23,736 nucleotides of DNA from a virus: IMG/VR virus record IMGVR_UViG_3300010379_001430, positions 1 through 23,736 of that record; one strand, 5' to 3'. Below, piece after piece: positions 9,423 through 16,452 of the stretch (position 1 is its first letter; each line of letters begins with the position of its first letter). Made by a program: the position numbers and the translations under genes. The notes under the pieces are model-generated. The model saw nothing but the letters and a program-made list of their open reading frames with translations. It made no database searches and was not told the DNA's origin.

Positions 9423-9881
9423 TCACGCTGCCTTGAGCATCACGATGGGACGAGCCTGAAACGCCGAGAGGACGGCCTCGCGGTCATGCTGCGATACACC
9501 CCACTGGCGTTCGCGGCGGTTGTTGTAGAAAGCGATCTGCGAAGCCGTCTGGCTCCGGCCCGGAAGGGATTCGTCGAGAAAGCCGATGGCCGCGCGGTTT
9601 TCGTTCGCAGTCAGGACCTTGAGGCAGCGCAGGGTGTGCCCGTTCCACGTCCAGTCGCGGACGGGCCGGAGACCGCGCGCAGCCTTGTAGTCGGGATAGC
9701 CGCGACGGCCCGCCTGGCCTGGCTTCAGAGGCGCAGCCGCCTGGTCGTAGATGTTCTGACCGCTCTGGATGCGTGCGCGGATCGAATCCGCCAGCACCTG
9801 CCCGAAGCCCTGCATCTCGTTCGCAGTGTACGGCGAATAAACGAAGCGAGCGCTTTTGATGACGGTTTGGAATCTGGCCAT
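9423..9881 (-). CDS. Tail-completion / virion-morphogenesis-like protein
   Basis: From the ATG at 9881 the product is 152 residues beginning MARFQTVIK. A GTG at 9959 would add 26 residues, but these look like non-coding sequence of the cargo gene's upstream region. The protein is basic. It has a helical N-terminal half (EMQGFGQVLADSIRARI), a central WTWNGHTLRCLKV segment and a C-terminal ERQWGVSQHDREAV motif. The last of these recalls the R-x-x-G-x-S-x-x-D signature near the end of Mu gpG/P2 gpS-type completion proteins. It stops one base before the tape measure ATG, so the two are translationally coupled. The cargo TIR gene separates it from the chaperone-like genes and diverges from it. No Shine-Dalgarno site is obvious before either start. 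Confidence 0.6.
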   Translation of the reverse strand: MARFQTVIKSARFVYSPYTANEMQGFGQVLADSIRARIQSGQNIYDQAAAPLKPGQAGRRGYPDYKAARGLRPVRDWTWNGHTLRCLKVLTANENRAAIGFLDESLPGRSQTASQIAFYNNRRERQWGVSQHDREAVLSAFQARPIVMLKAA

Positions 9882-10049
9882 GAGACGATCTGCGAACAGC
9901 AGCGCTGCGGACAATTTGGTGGTCAGTTGGGGACTCCAACGCGGGCGTTCCACGACCACATGACTCCGTTACCTCCCGCTACGCCGCAGTTCGACTCGAG
10001 TGCAGGACGATACGTCTTTGATATCATCATTCGACAGCACTGGAGCACT

Positions 10050-11498
10050 ATGCCTGACCAAACGCTATTGGACCAGCGGATGAAGCGGCGCTTGGATTCT
10101 GAAAAGCAATTTGAGCTAGAGCAGCTTTTCAGTGAACTGCGCGGCGAGGAGTATCCTGATCCGGACGCGGAATACGATTTCATCATAAGTTCAGCCGGTG
10201 ATCACGGCAAGTCGGCTTGCGGTGCCTTTGCTGGGGCGCTCTGGCTTGTAGATCACGCGACCGTTTTCTTGCAGGCTCTAAGGCAGCATCAAACCACCAA
10301 GCCAGTGAAGCCCGGCGAGGTCTTGGGTGCATCTGCCGCAATTATGAAGGCCCTCGCGGAAGAAATCGATCTCCCTGAAGATGACGAAACTCTCCAGGTT
10401 GTATCGGGCATTCTAGCGGGTTTAGGAGTGGCTATTTCCACAGGTATGGCGTCGCCCGAGTGGGAGGACGAACAGCGTAAGAAGATCGAGTCGTTCGCCG
10501 AGCAAGCATCGTTCGCATTTAGTGGCACCGGCAATGAACTTCTTGTTTTGCCGTGGGCGCTAGAAGTTGAGAGATCGCCAAGCCTATCTCCTCTCGAAGA
10601 TCGCGTCCGGTCGCTTCGACGAGTAATACCAGATAACGTGCGCTCGCATCCCATAGGAGCCGGGGAACTCAATATGTGGGCGTACTTCTTGTTGCTTATT
10701 GGAAGATGGAAGGCGGCGACGGCTATGGCCGTCGTAGCAACCGAAATGAAAGTCACTTCAGCAGGCCTCGATACCTTGGGTTGGGCTCATTTTTTTGAAG
10801 GGAATATCGACAAATCAATCGAAATTCTTTCCAAAGCGATGAAAATGCATGAGGCGGCACTCGGCACCCCAAAGTGGCAAAGAGAGATCTGGAGCGAATG
10901 GGCAGAGGCGGGTTACCACAAGTGCTATGTTCTGTTCCGCTCCGGGCGTTGCGCCGAAGCGACCGGAGTGCTTCAACGACTGACTGCTTACGCGCCAGAT
11001 TCATTCTGGACTGATAAGGCTAAGACGCTGGAAGGCTTGCTCCCTCAGAGTGATGTGGCAACGGAACGAGGTAGCAGGGCCGAAGAGTCATTCGCCTTTG
11101 ATGTCGCGTTGTCGTTTGCAGGCGAAGACAGATCATACGCGGTCCAGATCGCGGAACGTCTCCAGGCACGAGGAGTCACCGTCTTCTATGACGATTTTCA
11201 AAAAGCGGAGTTGTGGGGAAAGAACCTCTACTCGCACCTTAGCGACCTCTATCAGAATAAAGCGCGCTTTTGCGTGATGCTGCTTTCTAAGAACTACAGT
11301 GCAAAGCCGTGGCCAACTTTGGAGAGAGAAGCAGCCCAAGCTCGGGCTTTTCAGACCGCAAGAGAATATATTTTGCCCGTTAGGATCGACGGGTCCACAA
11401 TAGCAGGAGTTCTTCCGACTGTCGGTTATCTTGACTGGCACAAAGAAGGTCCAGACGGAGTAGTGGAAAGTCTCTGTAGAAAGCTATTTACGAAGTAA
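10050..11498 (+). CDS. Cargo gene 2: helical-repeat protein with C-terminal TIR domain
   Basis: The ATG at 10050 has GGAG (10042-10045) four bases upstream. An in-frame ATG at 9960 has no such site. The product is 482 residues. Residues 1-180 are an uncharacterised domain; 203-335 form helical pairs of TPR type (GWAHFFEGNIDKSIEIL is the clearest). Residues 349-482 are a TIR domain: FDVALSFAGEDR, FYDDF, LWGKNL, VMLLSKNY, then a WPTLERE helix and YILPVR. E425 in that helix is where NAD-cleaving TIR domains keep the catalytic glutamate. Prokaryotic TIR proteins of this layout commonly serve in antiphage defence by consuming NAD or making a nucleotide signal; this is expected but not shown here. 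The gene opposes the phage operon, between the chaperone-like genes and the tail-completion gene. AT-richer codon use (line 10741-10800: 28/60 G+C) points to a separate origin. Confidence 0.88.
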   Translation: MPDQTLLDQRMKRRLDSEKQFELEQLFSELRGEEYPDPDAEYDFIISSAGDHGKSACGAFAGALWLVDHATVFLQALRQHQTTKPVKPGEVLGASAAIMKALAEEIDLPEDDETLQVVSGILAGLGVAISTGMASPEWEDEQRKKIESFAEQASFAFSGTGNELLVLPWALEVERSPSLSPLEDRVRSLRRVIPDNVRSHPIGAGELNMWAYFLLLIGRWKAATAMAVVATEMKVTSAGLDTLGWAHFFEGNIDKSIEILSKAMKMHEAALGTPKWQREIWSEWAEAGYHKCYVLFRSGRCAEATGVLQRLTAYAPDSFWTDKAKTLEGLLPQSDVATERGSRAEESFAFDVALSFAGEDRSYAVQIAERLQARGVTVFYDDFQKAELWGKNLYSHLSDLYQNKARFCVMLLSKNYSAKPWPTLEREAAQARAFQTAREYILPVRIDGSTIAGVLPTVGYLDWHKEGPDGVVESLCRKLFTK

Positions 11499-11583
11499 GT
11501 GGCTGAGTCGTTTTCACCTTTTATCGAACTATTATCCTGCGAAAGTCAATGCGTCCGGTGGTCGGCAAAACGGAACTTGCCCG

Positions 11584-11949
11584 CTACCGAGAACGCCGGT
11601 GGCACCCGTCCCCACTAGTGAGCTGCTCCTGTCGCTCGGCCTCGATCAGTTCGAGCACCCGGAATTCCTCCTCGGAGATATCGGCCAGCGTGATGGTCAG
11701 GCCGATGTTCTTCGCGCTCAGGAGGCGGAAACATCGTCGCACTAGGCCACCGTTCGGTGTATCCATTGCCTCTTCGAGCAGGTTCTTCGGGCACCCCGGC
11801 CCATGACCGACGTCGATGGCCTTCCAGTCCGCACCGCAGGCGGGGCAGCCGTCCAACTCCGTCTGCGCCGAGTAGCTGCATCGGCGGCAGCGAAAGACGC
11901 GGTCAGGGCACTCTTCGTCAAGGCCGCACAGCGCACCCTGATGCAACAC
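11584..11949 (-). CDS. Zinc-ribbon protein in the tail-chaperone T position, -1 frame
   Basis: Read from a GTG at 11949 the product is 121 residues, but no Shine-Dalgarno site precedes it. The frame is open back to 12015, overlapping the end of the gene at 12003-12611 by 13 bases. It is the -1 frame relative to that gene. This is the layout of lambda G and GT, in which a -1 ribosomal slip fuses two chaperone parts, and these two genes lie between tail tube and tape measure as G and T do. The protein has CRRC and, 11 residues later, CPAC, a typical four-cysteine zinc ribbon. A helical acidic segment (ISEEEFRVLELIEAERQEQL) follows. It may therefore be the T part of a fused chaperone, or an independent zinc-binding protein with an upstream non-ATG start. 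Confidence 0.6.
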   Translation of the reverse strand: MLHQGALCGLDEECPDRVFRCRRCSYSAQTELDGCPACGADWKAIDVGHGPGCPKNLLEEAMDTPNGGLVRRCFRLLSAKNIGLTITLADISEEEFRVLELIEAERQEQLTSGDGCHRRSR

Positions 11950-11970
11950 CGACCGGATCAGAAAGCGAAC

Positions 11971-12017
11971 GCCCGGGTCTTCCGGCCAGTCGCCGGGCGC
12001 GCCTATTCCGGGTCTTC
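11971..12017 (-). promoter_or_regulatory. Candidate -1 frameshift region with downstream hairpin
   Basis: The stop of the upstream chaperone gene is at 12005-12003, and the -1 frame is open from 12015. Five bases after the stop, GCCCGG (11998-11993 on the minus strand) can pair with CCGGGC (11976-11971) across a 16-base loop. GAAGACCCGG occurs twice, at 12017-12008 and 11982-11973. A hairpin just downstream of the overlap is what a -1 slip site needs. However, no canonical X-XXY-YYZ heptamer is visible; the nearest is A-CCC-GGA, which pairs poorly. The call is tentative. Confidence 0.3.
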
Positions 12018-12611
12018 ATCTGCCTCGATGGCCAGTTGCGCGATGACCTCGGACACCGCCGCCGACTTGTGAACAATAGGCACCGCACCGGTGTAGCCGT
12101 CGTGCGAGATGTGGAGCTTATCGTAGAGCGCACCGCTCGGCTCCAGAAACGCCCGCGTCTCAATCGACCGCCGCGCAGCCACGACACTGGTCGAAGCGCG
12201 CTCGTGGTCCTGCATCTCTTTCGCGGTCGGCATCCGCAGCACATGAACCACGCGCGCGCCGGGAACCTTCATCTCGATCCGATAGTTGATCCCTTCGCGC
12301 TCGACGTTCGCCACGGCGCACCGCTCGATGCGGCCGATCACCATGCCAGCCTCGGCATCATCGAACTCAGGTCCGTCCTTGTCGGTGCGGATCTTGGCGA
12401 ACAGTTCCGCGTTGATCTTCGGCAGGCCCAGATCCTCGCTCTGCGACTTCCCGCGCCCGAGGAAGTGCCGCACGGTGCGTTGCGCCCGCGCCCAACCGCA
12501 CCACTCCTCATCGGAAGGGAATCGGACCTCGCAACTCTTCTCGCCGCCCGAAAGGATCGGCACCACCAGCAGCTTCGCCGCGTCAAAAACAGGCTTCGTC
12601 GTCTCTTCCAT
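12003..12611 (-). CDS. Tail assembly chaperone-like protein (G position)
   Basis: This 202-residue, acidic protein has a very good Shine-Dalgarno site: AAGGAGG ends 5 bases before the ATG at 12611. It follows the tail tube gene by ten bases. The first half contains RFPSDEEWCGWARAQRTVRHFLGRGKSQ, a pattern I associate with phage tail chaperone-type proteins that recognise a substrate by its charged surface. The second half has helices ending in IAQLAIEADEDPE. Position between tail tube and tape measure is the main evidence for a G-like chaperone that guides polymerisation around the tape measure. The sequence is not close to anything I can name with certainty. It ends inside the candidate frameshift region. 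Confidence 0.6.
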   Translation of the reverse strand: MEETTKPVFDAAKLLVVPILSGGEKSCEVRFPSDEEWCGWARAQRTVRHFLGRGKSQSEDLGLPKINAELFAKIRTDKDGPEFDDAEAGMVIGRIERCAVANVEREGINYRIEMKVPGARVVHVLRMPTAKEMQDHERASTSVVAARRSIETRAFLEPSGALYDKLHISHDGYTGAVPIVHKSAAVSEVIAQLAIEADEDPE

Positions 12612-12621
12612 CGCGTCCTCC

Positions 12622-13641
12622 TTACTGGCAGATGTGGCCAGTCGTGCTCAAAATCACGGCACTGAAGATGCCGTTCGTGTTGTTGTACATCGGCTCGCCG
12701 GTCACCGAGACCGTCACGATGCCGTCCACATCCCCGATTTCCACTACCTTGAAGGCCATCTGTTGCCACGTCCCGGTGAAGGTGTCGTTGGAGCCGTACG
12801 TCAGGCCCACAACGGCGGTACCCGTGGTCAGCGCGAGCAGCGTGGCAAGTTCGGTCGAGCCATGCTGATAGCGCGCCACATAGGTGAAGGTGGCCATGCG
12901 GTCGCCGATCTCGAAGCGGCCCTGCGTCGCGTAGCCGTCCTGAAGCGTGACACCGGGGAAGAAGCCAGGCCGGAAGTTGTTGTCCCATCCCATGTCGAGC
13001 GAAACGAAGTTCTTGCTGGCCACGTAATCGACGCCGTTGATCGTCAGCGTGAGGCTGGGCGATTGCATTTCGTGCCAGGTCATCGGTGCGGGCATCGTGA
13101 CGGCGCTCGGCGTCGTGTAAAGCCCGCTGTGCACCAGGTCTTCGGTGACGACCGCGCTCAGGCGTCCCGGACCCTGCTTGATGGCCAGCTTCCAGCCCTT
13201 CACCGCGCAGCCGGTGAAGAGTTGATCGAGCACCGCCGAGCCGCCCGGGCGGATCTGCTGCACAAACTGGAAGTAGGGAAGCTCCAGCCCTGTGGAGTTC
13301 GTCGCCGGATTGATGGGCGTGATGGTATACGTGTACGGTGCGGCCGAGCCGGTCACCACGACGCTGCCGAGACCGAAGCCCAGCGCATGCGCGAGGATCT
13401 CGCTCGAAGCGGGGCGCTCGACCGTATACGAGCCGTTGTCGTAATGCGACTTCCACTGCTGGGTCGGGAACTCGTGGCCCTTGCCGATTTCCGTCCGGTC
13501 ATCGTCGTTGACGACCTTCTGCGACCACGGCTTCTTGTTGAGGTTCGGCAGACGCCAGTATCCCGGCGTCGTGGGAGTGGTCGAGATGCTCGCCTGGACC
13601 GCAAAGCCCAAACCAATAAGTAATTCGTTCAGATTTGGCAT
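12622..13641 (-). CDS. Major tail tube protein
   Basis: This protein of 339 residues begins MPNLNELLIGLGF. It is rich in threonine, glycine and aromatic residues spaced as in beta strands, with few charged helices, as in siphovirus tube proteins. Its place before the chaperone-like genes and the tape measure is the V position of lambda. Segments such as VKGWKLAIKQGPGRLSAVV, MTWHEMQSPSLTLTINGVDY and FEIGDRMATFTYVARY look like paired strands of a tube-forming domain. It is longer than lambda gpV (246 residues), so it may contain a duplicated tube fold or an added surface domain. GAGG lies upstream at a somewhat long spacing. The ATG overlaps no other gene; the 60-residue gene stops two bases before it. 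Confidence 0.85.
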   Translation of the reverse strand: MPNLNELLIGLGFAVQASISTTPTTPGYWRLPNLNKKPWSQKVVNDDDRTEIGKGHEFPTQQWKSHYDNGSYTVERPASSEILAHALGFGLGSVVVTGSAAPYTYTITPINPATNSTGLELPYFQFVQQIRPGGSAVLDQLFTGCAVKGWKLAIKQGPGRLSAVVTEDLVHSGLYTTPSAVTMPAPMTWHEMQSPSLTLTINGVDYVASKNFVSLDMGWDNNFRPGFFPGVTLQDGYATQGRFEIGDRMATFTYVARYQHGSTELATLLALTTGTAVVGLTYGSNDTFTGTWQQMAFKVVEIGDVDGIVTVSVTGEPMYNNTNGIFSAVILSTTGHICQ

Positions 13642-13642
13642 T

Positions 13643-13825
13643 TCACTTTTCCTCTTCCGCCTGCTCTTGCGGTGCCTGTGTGGCCGGTTCGTGGCCGACC
13701 GGTTCCTGGAGTCTTACCTGATGCCAGCCAGCTACCATCAACGGGACGAGATCCTTGTTCGGATCGGTCACCACAACCTCTTTCACGTCGCCCGCGGGCG
13801 ACTCCATGAAGATTTTGATCTGCAT
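13643..13825 (-). CDS. Small 60-residue protein between neck and tube genes
   Basis: A short gene with GAGG six bases before its ATG (13825) fits tightly between its neighbours: 8 bases after the terminator-like gene and 1 base before the tube gene. The product begins MQIKIFMESPAGDVKEVVV, a short beta hairpin, contains a VAGWHQVRL segment, and ends in a proline/glutamine/glutamate tail. I recognise no function. Tight spacing and a good ribosome site make it a real gene of the tail module, probably a minor structural or assembly protein. Confidence 0.7.
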   Translation of the reverse strand: MQIKIFMESPAGDVKEVVVTDPNKDLVPLMVAGWHQVRLQEPVGHEPATQAPQEQAEEEK

Positions 13826-13833
13826 TGCTGCCT

Positions 13834-14328
13834 CTACGGGTTTTGAGATTCGATGAGGTTCGCCCGAACCTCGAAGTATTCGAACGTGGCTCCATCCGCG
13901 CTGATCACGACCGTGTTGCGCTGCGCCGAGGGCAGGTAAAAATCCATCGGTTCGCAGTTGGCGTCAACCGGCGTGTGCAGCATGCTGAGACTTCCGCTCG
14001 ATGGAACGTCGTTGACGAGCCAGTTGAAGATGTCCTCGTAGCCGACGCTCGCACTTTCGGGCGCACGCAGGTACAACGAAAACTCGTGAACGAACACGAG
14101 AGCGCTGCCGAGCCTGCCGGGCCGCGTACCCTGCCATGCGATCAGGATCGAACCGGGTGGCATCGAGAGGATTGCCAGCCGGATGTTGTTCTCGGTCTGC
14201 TGCCCGAAGACGGTGGCGTTTTCGGTGTAGTACTGGATGCGGCTGCCGTCACCGATCGCCTCGACCAAGTTGGGCAGAGCCTGGAGTGCGGTCACCCACT
14301 CGCCGAGGATTGTTTTCGGATTGATCAT
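13834..14328 (-). CDS. Tail terminator / neck-like protein
   Basis: This 164-residue protein lies between the FII-like head-tail joining gene and the tube gene, where lambda has Z and U. It has an N-terminal helix (TILGEWVTALQALPNLVEAIG), several strands (IRLAILSMPPGSILIAWQG, FVHEFSLYLRAP) and a central IFNWLVNDV helix. A helix packed on a small sheet is what tail terminator proteins share, though the sequence alone does not prove it. The cargo DUF4062 gene lies upstream and diverges from it. The 114 bases between the two ATGs must hold both start signals. Confidence 0.62.
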   Translation of the reverse strand: MINPKTILGEWVTALQALPNLVEAIGDGSRIQYYTENATVFGQQTENNIRLAILSMPPGSILIAWQGTRPGRLGSALVFVHEFSLYLRAPESASVGYEDIFNWLVNDVPSSGSLSMLHTPVDANCEPMDFYLPSAQRNTVVISADGATFEYFEVRANLIESQNP

Positions 14329-14442
14329 GGCACCGATGAAAATCGTCTCTGCTGGCTGCCACAGGGTATGAGATCAGTGCAACCGAGATCGAGCAAATCG
14401 GGATTCGAGCGCGCTACCCATCGCGTGATCTAATCTCTATTT

Positions 14443-15354
14443 ATGGCAAAGCTTGGCCAGGCGAAACCCAGCGTTCCGGTGTTCGTTAGTTCCACGTTTA
14501 CCGATATGCAGGAGTATCGGCGCAAGGTGCAAGACGCGTTAACGCAACTGGAAACCATCGTACGGGGCATGGAGCAATTTGGTTCGAAGCCGGGCAGTCC
14601 GGTCGAAGAGTGCCTTCGGGTCGTCGGCTCCTGCATGGTCTACCTCGGCATATTTGGAATGAGGTACGGAAGCATTCCTGACGGCCACGAGTCCTCAATG
14701 ACTCATCTCGAATACGACGAGGCCCAGAAACTGAGCCTGCCGTCCTTAATCTATCTCCTTGACGAAAATCAACCGATTCCCGCGAAAGATGTCGAGACCG
14801 GCATCGGGGCGGAAAAGCTTCGGGAGCTAAAAGAGCATCTGAAGAGGCGCCATGTTGTCAGCTTTTACACGACGCCGGAGGACTTGCAGGCACGGATCTT
14901 ACACGACGTTCCCACCCTGCTTAAGGACCTCGGAGCCGACGTGGCCCCTGCCCCCTCAACTGAGCCTTCCGATGCCGAGTTGCTGGAGCAATTCCTGATT
15001 CTTCCCAAGCTATTTCGGAGACGCTCCGTAACTTGTGACTTCGTGAACGACAAGTTCGAGGCGGCACCGGAAGGAACCTGCGAGGCCCTTGACCTCGACA
15101 TCGGCGCTACGGTGCGCTCCTACAACAAGCCGAGTGGAGCGGGAAGGAATATGTACCTCTACGGCGAGGGAGACATGGCCGTGAGCCTAATGCGGCTTCC
15201 AAAGGGAACGAAAGTCCGTGTCCGAGCCGAAACCGCGTTCGGAGTTGAGCAGGACGTTCGATTTCATGACGACGGTACTCTGGTCAGAAAGGACAGCGTC
15301 ATCGGATTGGTGATAAAAGAAATCCTGGGTACCGATTCGACGATGGCTCAATAG
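14443..15354 (+). CDS. Cargo gene 3: DUF4062 protein with an uncharacterised C-terminal domain
   Basis: The product is 303 residues. Residues about 11-105 are a clear DUF4062 domain: VPVFVSSTFTDMQEYRRKV, then LRVVGSCMVYLGIFGMRYGSIP and SMTHLEYDEAQKLSLPSLIYLL. DUF4062 has a TIR-like Rossmann core and is often joined to NTPase or repeat domains in predicted immune proteins. Residues about 120-165 are helical. Residues about 180-303 look beta-rich (LDLDIGATVRSY, YLYGEGDMAVSLM, KVRVRAETAFG), perhaps a sensor; I do not recognise it. No Shine-Dalgarno site precedes the ATG. A -10-like TCTAAT at 14429-14434 is only eight bases from it, so the message may be leaderless. It runs against the phage operon and its stop lies four bases from the stop of the FII-like gene, a very tight convergent fit. 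Confidence 0.88.
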   Translation: MAKLGQAKPSVPVFVSSTFTDMQEYRRKVQDALTQLETIVRGMEQFGSKPGSPVEECLRVVGSCMVYLGIFGMRYGSIPDGHESSMTHLEYDEAQKLSLPSLIYLLDENQPIPAKDVETGIGAEKLRELKEHLKRRHVVSFYTTPEDLQARILHDVPTLLKDLGADVAPAPSTEPSDAELLEQFLILPKLFRRRSVTCDFVNDKFEAAPEGTCEALDLDIGATVRSYNKPSGAGRNMYLYGEGDMAVSLMRLPKGTKVRVRAETAFGVEQDVRFHDDGTLVRKDSVIGLVIKEILGTDSTMAQ

Positions 15355-15358
15355 CAGC

Positions 15359-15685
15359 TTACGCGGCGCGCTGCAACAACGTCAGGGCGATCATCCCGTA
15401 GGCATCGGGCTGGCGCACAGTCGTCACCGTGTACTGAGCGCCCCACGCGGTCACCCAGTCGCCCTTGGCCGGTGGGTTCGGGAGATCCGGCGGGTTCACC
15501 GAGATCTCTTCGAAGTTCGCTAGCCCGCCCGACTCCTCCCGCACGCGGGCGTGCCGGATTACGGTAATCGTCAATGGAGTGCCCACCGCAGTTCCAGCCT
15601 GTACCGCCTGATACACAACTGGCTCTCCGAACGTCTGTTGCATAACGGCGTTCGCCGCTATATCGAGTGAGGACCAGCTGGGCAT
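15359..15685 (-). CDS. Head-tail joining protein, lambda FII-like
   Basis: This 108-residue product is close in size to lambda gpFII (117). It begins MPSWSSLDIAANAVMQQTFGEPVVYQ, with a helix followed by a small beta barrel: LTITVIRHARVRE, a loop, PPAKGDWVTAWGAQYTVTTV and a final LTLLQRAA strand. The D-x-V-T/PxxGDxV step before the last strands is characteristic of this family, which connects the capsid portal to the tail terminator. Gene order agrees. It stands between two cargo genes: the TIR/glycine-zipper gene upstream and the convergent DUF4062 gene downstream. Confidence 0.75.
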   Translation of the reverse strand: MPSWSSLDIAANAVMQQTFGEPVVYQAVQAGTAVGTPLTITVIRHARVREESGGLANFEEISVNPPDLPNPPAKGDWVTAWGAQYTVTTVRQPDAYGMIALTLLQRAA

Positions 15686-15737
15686 GGGAGATGAACGGCA
15701 TCTTCTGGTGAAGCCACCCTTGAGCAGACGTGCGATT

Positions 15738-16367
15738 TCAGCGATCCCGAATAGTCTCGAAATAACCTCTGATCAGACCTTCAAGTTCCCTTTCGCGTGA
15801 TCGTCTTCGCGAGTCGACGACAGCGCCAGCAATGCTTCCGGCCAAACCGCCCACCACAACACCGACCGGGGCAGCTGCCACACCGATGAAGGCTCCAACG
15901 GCCGCGCCCACCGCAGTGGAGACCACATTTGCCGGGGTGTCCTTAGGCGAGGCCGAAGAAACTGGCACACCTTTTCGATGCCGTTCGGCGAGTTCCCCGT
16001 TGAGCTGACACGCGTGGTTTAGCTTCCCGCGAAGATCTATCCACTGCCTATCAGTGATAGACTCTGGCGGCGGCAGCGGGCAAAGAAGGACCGGGATGAT
16101 CACCTTCTGGCGCTGCACGGCCAGCGCCAGTTCCTTCGAAACGTAATCCGAATCTGCCGTGTCGCAGCACCAGAGGAGTACGAAACGCTTGCACCCGACA
16201 ATCGCGCTTTCGATCTCTACTGGCCACACCTGACCGGGCGAAAGAGAGTGGGCATCCCAGAAGACTCGGCGCGAATTGACCGTGAGCAACTGAACCAAAG
16301 GCTGCACGAGTTCTCTGTCCTTATGGCTATAAGAAATGAAGACATCGTAGTGGCGAGTGGTCGGCAT
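15738..16367 (-). CDS. Cargo gene 4: TIR domain protein with glycine-zipper membrane tail
   Basis: The product is 209 residues. Residues 1-115 form a TIR domain: YDVFISYSHKDRELV, VFWDAHSLSPGQVWPVEIESAI, CKRFVLLWC, then YVSKELALAV and IIPVLL. E79 in the YVSKEL helix is where SARM1 and other NAD-cleaving TIR domains have the catalytic glutamate. Residues 148-185 are a glycine/alanine-rich hydrophobic stretch with repeated GxxxG/GxxxA spacing, a glycine zipper able to insert in or oligomerise at the membrane. A basic/acidic helix (SRRRSRERELEGL) ends the protein. This combination suggests membrane-linked NAD cleavage or membrane damage upon activation; that is an inference. It lies on the phage strand between the DUF2190 gene and the FII-like gene, 85 bases after the former. 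A weak TAGAAT box is present in that gap. Confidence 0.9.
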   Translation of the reverse strand: MPTTRHYDVFISYSHKDRELVQPLVQLLTVNSRRVFWDAHSLSPGQVWPVEIESAIVGCKRFVLLWCCDTADSDYVSKELALAVQRQKVIIPVLLCPLPPPESITDRQWIDLRGKLNHACQLNGELAERHRKGVPVSSASPKDTPANVVSTAVGAAVGAFIGVAAAPVGVVVGGLAGSIAGAVVDSRRRSRERELEGLIRGYFETIRDR

Positions 16368-16452
16368 CCGCAGTTTTGACTCGTACTGTTTGATTCTATG
16401 CCGGAAGCCCCAAGCGACAGGCAGAGCTTCGGGCCGAAAGCGGTCGGTCGAT

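Noticed and set aside
9288-10049. Upstream 254-codon extension of the helical-repeat/TIR gene
   Set aside because: It is antisense to the tape measure start and the tail-completion gene. The ATG at 10050 has a proper ribosome site and the extension has no domain.
12286-13623. Plus-strand open frame of 445 codons and a minus-strand frame of 372 codons (12338-13456)
   Set aside because: Both overlap the tail tube gene, whose product, spacing and ribosome site are convincing. The alternatives are low-complexity shadow frames.
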